Shown in pieces: positions 7,575 to 14,420 of a DNA stretch of 17,508 bases. The stretch's first letter is position 1. Each line of letters begins with the position of its first letter. The translations under genes and the position numbers were made by a program. This DNA comes from Candidatus Brocadiales bacterium (GTDB lineage Bacteria; Planctomycetota; Brocadiia; Brocadiales; Bathyanammoxibiaceae): assembly GCA_030586765.1 (NCBI GenBank), contig JAUQZZ010000021.1, forward strand, positions 1-17,508, read 5' to 3'. The notes beneath the pieces were generated by a model that worked only from the letters and a program-made list of their open reading frames with translations, did no database searches and had not been told where the DNA came from.

Positions 7575-8304
7575 CCTTTTGACCCAGAGGGGAATAGATA
7601 TACAGCTTCTGCCCCTTCTCGCAGATAATATACAAAAAGCCGCTAGCGTCCCTTGTAATCCCTTCTGCCTTGGAAGCCTCTATAGAGAAGCTACTGACCA
7701 GCTTGCCCTTTCTTGTAAATTCCATGACCTTTCTAGACTCATGGCTCAATACTAGTAAGTTCCCTGTGGTAGCGTCGTAGTAGATATCAGAGAGGTCATC
7801 GGCATCCTTCACCTCAAAGGAGTTTAGCACTGTGCCGTCCTCTTTTAGCTCCATAACCATCTTTGGCTTCTTCTCGTTTACCACGAAGATATTGCCACTC
7901 TTTGGGTCGAGGCTTACCCCCTCGATACCGTAGTTCATGTTCCATAGGTGATAACTTATAGGTACTTTAATAGTCTTTAGTACCTTCCCCTTCCTATCTA
8001 TCTCTACTATCTCCCTCTTTCTCTCCTCAGCCAGGAGAAAGGTTTGTGTATCAGGCCTATAGGCTATTCCCTCCAGGTCATTTGAGGATAGGTCTATTGA
8101 CCCGGAAACCTCCCCCTTTTTGGTAATTTCATATACGATGCCTCCACCATCCTGGACGGTCCAGAGGGTGTCGTGAAGGGGGTCGTAGGTCAGGCCCGAT
8201 GGTTCCTTCACCGCCACAGGAAAGGATTCTACGTGAAGCTTATATTCAGTGGCTGAGGTTAACTTACAAAAGAGGAAGATAAGTAAGACCCAAAGAAAAG
8301 GCAT
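7546..8304 (-). CDS. Secreted SdiA-regulated (YjiK-like) beta-propeller protein
   Basis: This 252-residue protein has an N-terminal hydrophobic segment with little charge (MPFLWVLLIFLFCKLTSA), a likely signal peptide cut after ~18, so the mature protein would be periplasmic or membrane-associated. The rest is a series of propeller-like blades: EPSGLTYDPLHDTLWTVQD, LEGIAYRPDTQTFLLAEE, IEGVSLDPKSGNIFVVNE, LSDIYYDATTGNLLVLSHES and AEGITRDASGFLYIICE. That spacing fits the SdiA-regulated domain family. The biochemical role is unknown. The start has GAGGT (8317-8313, minus) eight bases upstream, supplied by the terminal inverted repeat of the 8310-8642 element. The 3' end overlaps ftcD. Nothing ties it to histidine use except location. 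Confidence 0.8.
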   Translation of the reverse strand: MPFLWVLLIFLFCKLTSATEYKLHVESFPVAVKEPSGLTYDPLHDTLWTVQDGGGIVYEITKKGEVSGSIDLSSNDLEGIAYRPDTQTFLLAEERKREIVEIDRKGKVLKTIKVPISYHLWNMNYGIEGVSLDPKSGNIFVVNEKKPKMVMELKEDGTVLNSFEVKDADDLSDIYYDATTGNLLVLSHESRKVMEFTRKGKLVSSFSIEASKAEGITRDASGFLYIICEKGQKLYIYSPLGQKATSAPRRTR

Positions 8305-8309
8305 ACGCT

Positions 8310-8642
8310 GAGACCTCTGTAAAAGGTTAATGCAGCTTTTAATTTCCCCCTCCCTCGATGGGAGGGGTTAGGGGAGGGTGAAGATAAATCTATCACCCCC
8401 ACCTTTCCTCCCCCATCACGGGGAGGGGGTTGTGAACCCTCCGCAAGGGCTATCGACCGTCGGTGTTTCAGGATGCGTTTGAGCGGTAGACAACGACCTT
8501 TATGGTCGTTGATGTCCTCAACGAAGTTAAAACTTCGTTGTCTACCGCTGCCACGCTCAATCGTTGGAGCGAGCTCCAACGCTACAAAACTCTCCCTCAA
8601 AATGCCCCGCCTGAGGCGGGTGCAGGGTTTTTCAGAGGTCTC
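8310..8642. mobile_element. MITE-like element with terminal inverted repeats and nested hairpins
   Basis: The 15-bp ends GAGACCTCTGTAAAA (8310-8324) and, on the other strand, GAGACCTCTGAAAAA (8642-8628) match at 14 positions. The 333 bp between the propeller gene start and the hutH stop are almost wholly this element. Inside are CCCCTCCC-TCGAT-GGGAGGGG (8347-8367), CCTCCCC-N6-GGGGAGG (8407-8426), a cruciform at 8482-8549, CGTTGGAGC-GA-GCTCCAACG (8562-8581) and CCCGCC-TGA-GGCGGG (8606-8620). No transposase and no credible ORF are present, and I could not see a target-site duplication, so it is either an old non-autonomous element or a composite of several intergenic repeats. Confidence 0.6.
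8482..8549. repeat. Cruciform repeat: outer stem with two hairpin arms
   Basis: AGCGGTAGA (8482-8490) pairs with TCTACCGCT (8541-8549). Between them are CAACGACC-TTTAT-GGTCGTTG (8491-8511), a 7-nt linker (8512-8518), and CAACGAAGTT-AA-AACTTCGTTG (8519-8540). The outer stem can alternatively extend to 14 bp (8482-8495 with 8536-8549), so two folds compete. The plan of outer stem, hairpin, 7-nt linker, hairpin, outer stem is the same as at 3075-3125, although the arm sequences differ. Confidence 0.8.
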
Positions 8643-8646
8643 TCCC

Positions 8647-10176
8647 CTAATTTAATCTTCCGATTTTCTTTTCCACGCATGCTACAATGGCGCCACTCTG
8701 GACCAGGTGGTAAAGGGTCTCTATATCCTTAGAGAGGACCCTGTCTCTCTCCATATGGGGTACGTGTTCCCTTATGAGCTTATAGGCCTCCAGGGTGCCG
8801 TGGCCGGGTTTCAGGTTTGTAAAGAGGTCAAGGGCCTGGGCAGCGCAGAGGAGTTCTATGGCCGTCACATACTGGGCATTCTTCAGAACCTCCCTGCACT
8901 TTCTGGCAGCAATAGTGCCCATGCTCACATGGTCTTCCTTATTGGCTGAGGTAGGGATGGAGTCTACGCTGGCTGGATGGCAGAGGGTCTTATTCTCTGA
9001 GACCAGGGCGGCGGCTGTGTACTGGGCGAGCATGAGGCCAGAGTTTAGGCCAGGGTCTTTTATCAGAAAGGCCGGTAGTCCGCTGAGCTGGGGGTTAACT
9101 AGCCTTTCTACCCGCCGCTCCGAGATGTCAGCCAGTTCTGAAAGGGCTATGGCCAGGAAGTCCGTAGCGAATCCCACGGGCTGGCCGTGGAAATTGCCTC
9201 CCGTAAGAATCTCCCCGGTTTCATAGAATACCAGGGGGTTATCCGTGGCAGAGTTCATCTCGGTGAGGATTACTTTTTTTGCATATTCCAGGGCATCCCT
9301 GGAGGCGCCGTGAACCTGAGGACAGCACCTTATGGTGTAGGCATCCTGGACCCTGGTGTAGTCTTTGTGAGAGGTTATTATGTTGCTTCCAGCCGTAAGT
9401 CTTCTAAGATTCTCAGCGCATAGGGACTGGCCAGGATGGGGCCTCACATCGTGAATCTTTTGGTCAAGCTGGATATTAGAGCCCATGAGTACCTCCATGG
9501 TCATCCCAGCCGCTATATCTGCTGCTTTCATGAGATTAATAGAGTCATAGACTGTCATAGCCCCTATGGCCGTCATGACCTGTGTGCCGTTTATTATAGC
9601 CAGGCCCTCACCCTCTTCCAGAAGCAATGGGGGTATGCCTGCCCTCCGCATGGCTTCTTTACCTTCTAGGCATGTACCATGGTAAAAGGCCTTGCCCTCT
9701 CCTATCATGACCAGGCCCATATGGGCCAGGGGGGCAAGGTCTCCACTTGCTCCTACAGAGCCCTTCTCTGGGATAACGGGGAGGACCCCTTTATTGACCA
9801 TCTCCACCATGGTCTCCAGGGTCTTTAGCCTTATCCCTGAGTATCCCTTGGCAAGGCTGTTGATCCTAAGGGCCATGATGGCCCTGGTAGTTTCCTCATC
9901 AAAGGGGTTCCCTACCCCTGCTGAATGGCTGAGGAGTATATTTCTCTGGAGGTCCTTCGTTTGCTCTTTGGAGAGGACAACACTGCTCAAGGCGCCGAAG
10001 CCAGTAGTAACACCGTATACTATCTTTCTTTTTTCAACAGCCTCTTCAATAATTCGGCGGGCCTTTTTTATCCTCTCCGCTACTTTAGGGGAGAGGGAAA
10101 CTGTGAGGTCTTGTCGCGCCACGGCAGCTAAGGCCTCTATACTTAGATTGTTGCCGTCTAGGGATATTTCTTCCAT
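8647..10176 (-). CDS. hutH: Histidine ammonia-lyase
   Basis: This 509-residue cytoplasmic enzyme removes ammonia from L-histidine to give trans-urocanate, the first step of the pathway. The Ala143-Ser144-Gly145 triad in GSVGASGDLAPLAHM would cyclise into the MIO electrophile. Other signatures are Tyr54 in YGVTTGFGALS, the NGTQVMTA segment, QDAYTIRCCPQVHGA, SATDNPLVF and GGNFHGQPVGFATDFLAIAL. Length is normal for HutH and distinguishes it from longer plant PALs; the substrate is further supported by hutU, hutI and ftcD nearby. The ATG at 10176 gives the family's usual beginning (LDGNNLSIEALAAVARQ) but has no evident Shine-Dalgarno. It lies 151 nt downstream of the cysteine desulfurase gene, separated by a palindromic repeat, so it may have its own promoter or depend on readthrough. 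Confidence 0.97.
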   Translation of the reverse strand: MEEISLDGNNLSIEALAAVARQDLTVSLSPKVAERIKKARRIIEEAVEKRKIVYGVTTGFGALSSVVLSKEQTKDLQRNILLSHSAGVGNPFDEETTRAIMALRINSLAKGYSGIRLKTLETMVEMVNKGVLPVIPEKGSVGASGDLAPLAHMGLVMIGEGKAFYHGTCLEGKEAMRRAGIPPLLLEEGEGLAIINGTQVMTAIGAMTVYDSINLMKAADIAAGMTMEVLMGSNIQLDQKIHDVRPHPGQSLCAENLRRLTAGSNIITSHKDYTRVQDAYTIRCCPQVHGASRDALEYAKKVILTEMNSATDNPLVFYETGEILTGGNFHGQPVGFATDFLAIALSELADISERRVERLVNPQLSGLPAFLIKDPGLNSGLMLAQYTAAALVSENKTLCHPASVDSIPTSANKEDHVSMGTIAARKCREVLKNAQYVTAIELLCAAQALDLFTNLKPGHGTLEAYKLIREHVPHMERDRVLSKDIETLYHLVQSGAIVACVEKKIGRLN

Positions 10177-10203
10177 GTCAAGATTAACAGGGCGTAATAA
10201 TTC

Positions 10204-10297
10204 TGTAGCGGTCGAGTTATGTGCGCCGGAGGCGCATCCGCCTCTGGCGGGCTTGCTCGATCCGCCTTAGGCGGACAGAGTAAACTCTGCCACTACA
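10204..10297. repeat. Expanded palindromic multi-hairpin element between cysteine desulfurase and hutH genes
   Basis: Outer inverted repeat TGTAGCGG (10204-10211) / CCACTACA (10290-10297). Inside are TCGAG (10212-10216) pairing with CTCGA (10256-10260), TGCGCC-GGA-GGCGCA (10222-10236), CCGCC-TCT-GGCGG (10238-10250), TCCGCC-TTA-GGCGGA (10261-10275) and CAGAG-TAAA-CTCTG (10276-10289). Read on the minus strand it has the same outer stem, CAGAG arm and TCGAG arm order as 3075-3125, with extra G+C-rich hairpins inserted in the linker and in the TCGAG loop. Confidence 0.8.
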
Positions 10298-10327
10298 AAT
10301 GGTGGTGCTGGGCTGCAGTTAATGTAA

Positions 10328-11494
10328 TTAGACTTGCGGACCAGCGGTTTTAATAGAGCTAGCTATCTCTTTTAAGGCACAGACGGCCTGAGCTACGTCA
10401 TCTTCTGTATTAAAATATCCCGGGCTTATCCTGACAGTACCTTCGGGGAAGGTACCTAGTTCCTTGTGAGTGAAGGGCGCACAGTGGAGGCCTGAGCGCA
10501 CCGCAATATCGAAGGATTCATCCAGGAGACTGCCCACTAGAGAGGGGCTGGAATCTTTTATGTTTAAGGATACTATGGATAGTCTCTTCCCGGTGTCTTT
10601 GGGACCGTATAGTATAAATCTGTTGTCTCCTTCCAGAACCCGGAGGATATTGGAGAGGAGGCGATGTCCATGAGACCGTATACTGTCTATGCCTTTAGCC
10701 AGGAGGAATTCTACCCCGGACTTAAGCCCGACGATGCCTACAAAGTTGGGGGTTCCCCCTTCCAGCCTGAAAGGTAGGGCCTCTGGTTGCGATGGGGACT
10801 GGGAGTTTACACCCGTGCCTCCTTCCCTCCAGGGTGCTAGCTCTACCCTATCGCCTACATATAGCCCTCCTGTGCCAGGGGGGCCAAAGAGCCCCTTATG
10901 GCCTGTGAAGGCCAGGAGGTCGATGCATTCTTCCTCCACGCTGATGGGCCAGACACCCGCAGACTGGGCCGCATCTACCATAAAGATTAGGTCTTCCTCT
11001 CTGACCAACCTACCGATGTCCTTGAGGGGCTGAACAGTTCCTAACACATTAGAGGCGTGAGTTATTACCACCAGCCTTGTCTTAGGGTTTATGGCCTTTT
11101 TAATATCTTCTGGGTCTATGAAACCCTCCTGGGAGGCCCTTACTCTACTTGAGGTGATGGTTCCCCGCTTCTGGAGGTTCTCTAGAGGTCTTGTTACAGA
11201 GTTATGCTCTAAGGTGCTGGTGACTACATGGTCACCCTGCCTTAAGAGACCTTTTATGGCCATATTTAGGGCATCGGTGGCATTTAAGGTAAAGATTATC
11301 CTGTTAGGGTTCTTGGCCCCAAAGATACTAGCCAGGAGCTTTCTAGTCCCTTCCAGCTCCCTTTCCGCCTCTAAGGACATCCTGTAGCCTGCCCTGCCTG
11401 GGTTGGCACCCCTTTCCCTGAAGAATAGGTCCATCTCCCTGTATACTTCCTGAGGCTTTGGGAAGCTGGTGGCCGCGTTGTCTAGATATATCAA
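10328..11494 (-). CDS. Class-V (SufS/NifS-like) cysteine desulfurase
   Basis: This 388-residue PLP enzyme would take sulfur from cysteine as an enzyme persulfide and release alanine. Visible residues are LDNAATSFPKP at the N-terminus, His97 in STLEHNSV, Asp174 and Gln177 in FMVDAAQSAG, the PLP-binding Lys200 in TGHKGLFGPPG, and the probable persulfide Cys338 in RSGLHCAPFTHKELG. It looks like the SufS-like subgroup annotated as 'cysteine desulfurase family protein' rather than classical IscS. The start is TTG at 11494: AAGGG at 11506-11502 lies seven bases upstream and no ATG or GTG is available before an in-frame stop. It begins 15 nt after the E1-like gene, so the two are almost surely cotranscribed and may act together in sulfur transfer. 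Confidence 0.92.
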   Translation of the reverse strand: MIYLDNAATSFPKPQEVYREMDLFFRERGANPGRAGYRMSLEAERELEGTRKLLASIFGAKNPNRIIFTLNATDALNMAIKGLLRQGDHVVTSTLEHNSVTRPLENLQKRGTITSSRVRASQEGFIDPEDIKKAINPKTRLVVITHASNVLGTVQPLKDIGRLVREEDLIFMVDAAQSAGVWPISVEEECIDLLAFTGHKGLFGPPGTGGLYVGDRVELAPWREGGTGVNSQSPSQPEALPFRLEGGTPNFVGIVGLKSGVEFLLAKGIDSIRSHGHRLLSNILRVLEGDNRFILYGPKDTGKRLSIVSLNIKDSSPSLVGSLLDESFDIAVRSGLHCAPFTHKELGTFPEGTVRISPGYFNTEDDVAQAVCALKEIASSIKTAGPQV

Positions 11495-11509
11495 TAGAGT
11501 GCCCTTAAC

Positions 11510-12541
11510 TCACATACCAATATATTTGGAATACAGGTCTTTAGCCAGGGCCTGGTCTTGAGTGCCCTGTACTATAGTCCTGCCATCAGGGAATACCACC
11601 ATTTCTAGGCTCTTCACTCTGAACCTTAGAAGAAATGGGTTGTAACTCACCGCGCCCACTTTCTCTAACCTTTTTGCCAGGTCCTCCAACCCTATTTTTT
11701 CTCCCTTTGTTGGCACTATCTGTATGGAATTGGTGCCGCATGGGCTGGTTATAATAACACCTGTCTTGGCATTTAGGAAGTCATATCTACCCAGTCGGCA
11801 GGCAGGACACTGGTGGCTTCTTGCCCCTGATACGTTCAGCCTTTGGAAGGTTCCCTGCCACAGGTCTATGCTTATAAGGTCTCTAATGAGGGTATCTCTG
11901 TGGCCTGTGAGGGCCTTTACGGCCTCGGCCGCCTGAAGGGCACCCACTACTTTAGCAATGGGCCCTAAGATGCCAGCGGTCTCACAAGTGGGTAGGGAGG
12001 CAGTTGGAGGGGTTGTCTCCAGGAGGCACCTGAGGCAGGGGGTCTCTCCAGGGAGGATGTCCATAAGTATACCCTGGCTGCCCAGGCATGCTGCGTAAAT
12101 CCATGGTACCCGATGTTTGAGGGAATAATCGTTTATGAGAAATCTTGTCTCAAAATTGTCTGTGCAGTCTAAAATGAGGTGGGCCCCATGGGCCAATTCC
12201 TCTATGTTAGTGGGATTGATATCTGCGGCTATACCTTCTATATGGAGGTGGGAGTTTATACGCTGGAGTTTTTTTTCTGCAGCAACGGCCTTTGGAATAC
12301 CCTCTTTGAGGTCTCCTTCGTCGAAGAGGTCTTGCCGCTGGAGATTACTTTCTTCCAGGAAGTCCCTGTCAATAATCCTTAAATGGCCAACCCCAGCCCT
12401 GGCAAGAATGCTTGCGGAGGTAGTTCCTATAGCCCCGCATCCTACTATCAAGGCGTAGCCTCGTGAGAGCCTCTCTTGTCCCTCTTCACCTATAGGCTGG
12501 AAAAGTATCTGGCGTGAGTATCTATTAAAGTCTTCTCTCAT
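11510..12541 (-). CDS. thiF: ThiF/MoeB-type E1-like adenylyltransferase
   Basis: This 343-residue protein would adenylate the C-terminal glycine of a small ubiquitin-like sulfur carrier (ThiS or MoaD type) for sulfur loading. It has RYSRQILF near the start, the nucleotide motif GCGAIGT at 34-40, NLQRQ at 66-70, LDCTDNFETR at 124-133, a zinc site from Cys169/Cys172 and Cys245/Cys248 (CLRC, CPAC), and Cys186 in TCETAGILGP. The C-terminal tail (VVFPDGRTIVQGTQD...YSKYIG) resembles ThiF of Gram-positive type more than plain MoeB, so thiF is a likely but not certain name. No thiS, thiG or moaD is in the window. The next gene is a cysteine desulfurase, the expected sulfur donor. No clear Shine-Dalgarno precedes the ATG. 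Confidence 0.85.
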   Translation of the reverse strand: MREDFNRYSRQILFQPIGEEGQERLSRGYALIVGCGAIGTTSASILARAGVGHLRIIDRDFLEESNLQRQDLFDEGDLKEGIPKAVAAEKKLQRINSHLHIEGIAADINPTNIEELAHGAHLILDCTDNFETRFLINDYSLKHRVPWIYAACLGSQGILMDILPGETPCLRCLLETTPPTASLPTCETAGILGPIAKVVGALQAAEAVKALTGHRDTLIRDLISIDLWQGTFQRLNVSGARSHQCPACRLGRYDFLNAKTGVIITSPCGTNSIQIVPTKGEKIGLEDLAKRLEKVGAVSYNPFLLRFRVKSLEMVVFPDGRTIVQGTQDQALAKDLYSKYIGM

Positions 12542-12581
12542 AAGGGATGGCGAAGATAAGGTAAGTGCATAAAAGGGGGGA

Positions 12582-12609
12582 AGCTAAGGGCAACAGAATG
12601 CCCTTAGCT
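12582..12609 (-). terminator. Candidate terminator after the Cys-rich hydrolase-like gene
   Basis: AGCTAAGGGC (12582-12591) and GCCCTTAGCT (12600-12609) form a perfect 10-bp stem with an 8-nt loop, overlapping the stop codon of the minus-strand gene. On the minus strand it is followed by a pyrimidine tail (TCCCCCCTTTT) rather than a pure U-tract, so termination may be partial. It lies about 40 nt before the E1-like gene and could separate the sulfur group into two transcription units. Confidence 0.45.
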
Positions 12610-13281
12610 CATTTCATAGCTGCTTACACAGACATCATCGCCATGGGCGATGCATTTTTGTCTGCGGTGGGCTATAGAGGAGTTTATCCCCTTCCCAAAG
12701 CCTGCAATCCAGGACATTATGATATCACACATGGCTTTTGGAGGAGCCCCTGCGGTGTCCCAGTACCTTCCATGTATACAAATACTGTGGTCCCAAACTA
12801 TATGCCTCTCATTCTCATCTAAGACCTGAGCCCCTCGGTCACAGGGCATACCGTCGCAGAAGTTATCTAGCAGTAGCTCAAAGGCCCTTCCAGGAGAAGA
12901 GTTCTGAGGGCCTAGGCTTTTTTCCCTTAGAGCGGACTGGGCACAGCGGAGGCCGTGTTGGAAGGCTGCCTGGGATGCCACCTCCTTTGCCTTTTCACCA
13001 AATTTTTTACAAAAGGCGGCAACAATGGCTGCCTCTCTGGTTTCTACGTCGTCTATCAACCCCTGGATGCCAGAGTGAATGGGTTTATCCTCCAGCAGTT
13101 CCTCAAGAGATTTGTTTTCATCTTGTGCAGGGGGATATTTTTTATAGAGCTCTGCCAGAGTGTCTTCAGCTTCTTTGCCGAACTTCTCCTTTAAGGCCTC
13201 CACTATAGCCTTTTCCCTGGCCTCAGAGATCTTTATCTTCTTATGCATCCAGTGATGGATGGGACCTAAAACTAAACTCAT
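12604..13281 (-). CDS. Cys-rich protein resembling L-2-aminothiazoline-4-carboxylate hydrolase; internally duplicated
   Basis: This 225-residue soluble protein has eight cysteines (91, 113, 142, 147, 168, 185, 210, 218). The C-terminal half, with HIVWDHSICIHGRYW, a helix around 181-195 and the ending QKCIAHGDDVCVSSYEM, resembles the ATC-hydrolase/V4R-like fold families, whose members often end in a GD(x)C motif. That is motif-level recognition only. The N-terminal half contains a duplicated segment: residues 20-40 and 80-100 align without gaps with 11 of 21 identities (shared pattern E-R-E--AIV-A---KFG). The ATG at 13281 has AAAGGAG at 13298-13292. Neighbours are an NFU protein upstream and E1 and cysteine desulfurase genes downstream, which suggests, but does not prove, a role in sulfur or cysteine chemistry. 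Function unknown. Confidence 0.6.
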   Translation of the reverse strand: MSLVLGPIHHWMHKKIKISEAREKAIVEALKEKFGKEAEDTLAELYKKYPPAQDENKSLEELLEDKPIHSGIQGLIDDVETREAAIVAAFCKKFGEKAKEVASQAAFQHGLRCAQSALREKSLGPQNSSPGRAFELLLDNFCDGMPCDRGAQVLDENERHIVWDHSICIHGRYWDTAGAPPKAMCDIIMSWIAGFGKGINSSIAHRRQKCIAHGDDVCVSSYEMS

Positions 13282-13322
13282 GCGCTTTTGACTCCTTTCC
13301 CTTGTCCTCTGATGGAGACCTC

Positions 13323-13547
13323 TTAAACGGCCTCTACATATTCTACGTCGGGGATCTCCTCTTTTAGTCGGGCTTCCACCCCCATCTTCAGGGTTATTAT
13401 CGAACTAGGGCAGCTACCACAGGCACCTTTCAGCCTTACCTTTACTACCCCATTTGATATGTCGACCAGTTCTATGTCTCCACCGTCTGCCTGTAGGGCA
13501 GGTCTCAGCTCGTTTAATACCTTTTTTACTTTTTCCCTATCTACCAT
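13323..13547 (-). CDS. NFU-type iron-sulfur scaffold/carrier (NifU C-terminal domain)
   Basis: This 74-residue protein consists of a single NifU C-terminal domain. It contains LNELRPALQADGGDIELVDI at 11-30 and the cluster-binding GACGSCPSS with Cys43 and Cys46. Such proteins bind a bridged 4Fe-4S cluster between two monomers and deliver it to client proteins. The frame extends to a TTG at 13574, but the ATG at 13547 has AAGGAG positioned about eight bases upstream and gives the standard MVDREKVKKVL beginning. It follows the DUF1858 gene by 53 nt and precedes the hydrolase-like gene by 41 nt, so the three are probably cotranscribed. Confidence 0.92.
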   Translation of the reverse strand: MVDREKVKKVLNELRPALQADGGDIELVDISNGVVKVRLKGACGSCPSSIITLKMGVEARLKEEIPDVEYVEAV

Positions 13548-13600
13548 GAAGAGTTCTCCTTCCTTAATGACCAACTTATGTTACGATTTAAAGACCCCAT

Positions 13601-13816
13601 TTACTTCTTTTTTTCTATAGCCTCATTAAGCTCTTTCACGATGATTTCAGGGTCCATATTGTGCATCATTGCCCCAAAGGCTATATCTTCCATCTTTGAG
13701 CCCGGGCAGGTAAAGCAACCAGAACCGAAGTACTTCTTAAGTACACCCTCGGTCTCAGGATACTTCTTGATAACTTCCCCAATACTGGACTTTTTTGTGA
13801 TCTTATGTTCCGACAT
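13601..13816 (-). CDS. DUF1858-domain protein (small CxxC protein)
   Basis: This 71-residue protein matches the DUF1858 type: an N-terminal helix region (ITKKSSIGEVIKKYPETEGVLKKYFGSGC), a CxxC pair at Cys34 and Cys37 in GCFTCPGS, and a C-terminal helix starting MEDIAFGAMMHNMD. The family is often seen alone or next to redox and Fe-S proteins; the CxxC could be a redox disulfide or metal site, but the function is not established. The ATG at 13816 has AAGGAG at 13832-13827, nine bases upstream. It is the first gene of the leftward sulfur-themed group. Confidence 0.85.
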   Translation of the reverse strand: MSEHKITKKSSIGEVIKKYPETEGVLKKYFGSGCFTCPGSKMEDIAFGAMMHNMDPEIIVKELNEAIEKKK

Positions 13817-13845
13817 GTATTTTGTACTCCTTGATTAACACTTAA

Positions 13846-14235
13846 CTAACCTTCTGTAGGCGTAGGCCTCATGCTCATAAACATATTCAGTACGAACATG
13901 CCTATAGCGCATACCTGTAAAGCTGCGAAAAGGCCTGCTAGAAGTGCTGAATAGCCCCAGAGACTCACCAGGCCTAATAGGCTGATATTGGCTACCCAGA
14001 AGTGCATCTGCATCAGTTTGGGATAGGCTATCGGGTTTCCGCTGAACCGGGGTAAGATGTGGTAGCCTACACCATAGATCATCATGGATACCCATCCCAA
14101 GAGATTTAAGTGTGAGTGAGCAAATATCAACTGAGGCTGATCCATGTCATAAAACACCATCAATAACCCCAAGCAGGCTGAAATAAAGAAATAAATAAGA
14201 CCTGCGAAGACAAAATTCTTTGCAGTAGGATCCAT
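13846..14235 (-). CDS. Small four-helix membrane protein resembling part of heme-copper oxidase subunit I
   Basis: This 129-residue protein has four hydrophobic segments (about 8-28, 37-60, 75-95, 97-120). The second, LIFAHSHLNLLGWVSMMIYG followed by YHILPR, carries His40, His42 and His59, and His78 (MQMHFW) lies in the third. The AH.H....GW....YG..YHILPR pattern resembles early helices of cbb3/NorB-type subunit I, but the protein is far too short (a complete subunit has 12 or more helices) and does not look truncated: it has a good GGAGGG (14247-14242) before the ATG and a clean stop. It could bind heme b, or be a stand-alone sensor or assembly factor; this is inference. It is divergent from hemX-hemA and upstream of the DUF1858 gene. 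Confidence 0.65.
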   Translation of the reverse strand: MDPTAKNFVFAGLIYFFISACLGLLMVFYDMDQPQLIFAHSHLNLLGWVSMMIYGVGYHILPRFSGNPIAYPKLMQMHFWVANISLLGLVSLWGYSALLAGLFAALQVCAIGMFVLNMFMSMRPTPTEG

Positions 14236-14420
14236 TAGTTACCCTCCAAAGTTGTCTTGCTGGCCAGACTACAACTAATGGAACATCCGAAAAGAGGCTG
14301 ATATTATTAAATTATCCGAAAATTAATATTTGTCAATAATAAAAATAAAAAATCCCACCCAAGGGTACAGATTTTTGTTGAATAAAAGGTGCATTTTTTC
14401 TATATTAAGATTTTGTCCTT
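14236..14420. promoter_or_regulatory. A+T-rich divergent promoter region between the small heme-oxidase-like gene and hemX
   Basis: The centre of this 185-nt region is markedly A+T-rich compared with the surrounding genes. ATCCGAAAA occurs twice (from 14285 and from 14313). For the leftward gene, TTGACA on the minus strand (14336-14331) is a perfect -35, but the -10 at normal spacing is poor (TAATTT-like). No terminator-like hairpin or gene is visible. Confidence 0.35.
14378..14406 (+). promoter_or_regulatory. sigma70-type promoter for hemX-hemA
   Basis: TTGAAT (14378-14383) and TATATT (14401-14406) are separated by exactly 17 bp, matching 4 of 6 and 5 of 6 consensus bases. Transcription would start near 14412-14414, only about 8 nt before the hemX ATG at 14421. 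The leader would then be too short for a normal Shine-Dalgarno, and none is visible, implying near-leaderless initiation or an unseen upstream promoter. Confidence 0.55.

Noticed and set aside
8259..8600. 113-residue minus-strand ORF across the intergenic element
   Set aside because: It reads through the G+C-rich hairpins of the 8310-8642 element and overlaps the propeller gene's signal peptide; composition is low-complexity (PSPNPSHRGRG) and no family is recognisable.
8300..8650. Target-site duplication flanking the MITE-like element
   Set aside because: The bases outside the two ends (ACGCT on the left, TCCCC on the right) do not match, so insertion by a duplicating transposase is not shown.
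9692..10270. 192-residue plus-strand ORF
   Set aside because: Antisense to the N-terminal half of hutH, including its MIO motif region, and runs into the palindromic repeat.
13835..14095. 86-residue minus-strand ORF overlapping the small membrane protein gene
   Set aside because: Out-of-frame shadow of 13846-14235, which has a good ribosome-binding site and clear transmembrane segments.
14331..14345. FNR/CRP-like box in the A+T-rich divergent region (TTTGTCAATAATAAA)
   Set aside because: Only a partial half-site is visible and the symmetry expected of TTGAT-N4-ATCAA is absent.
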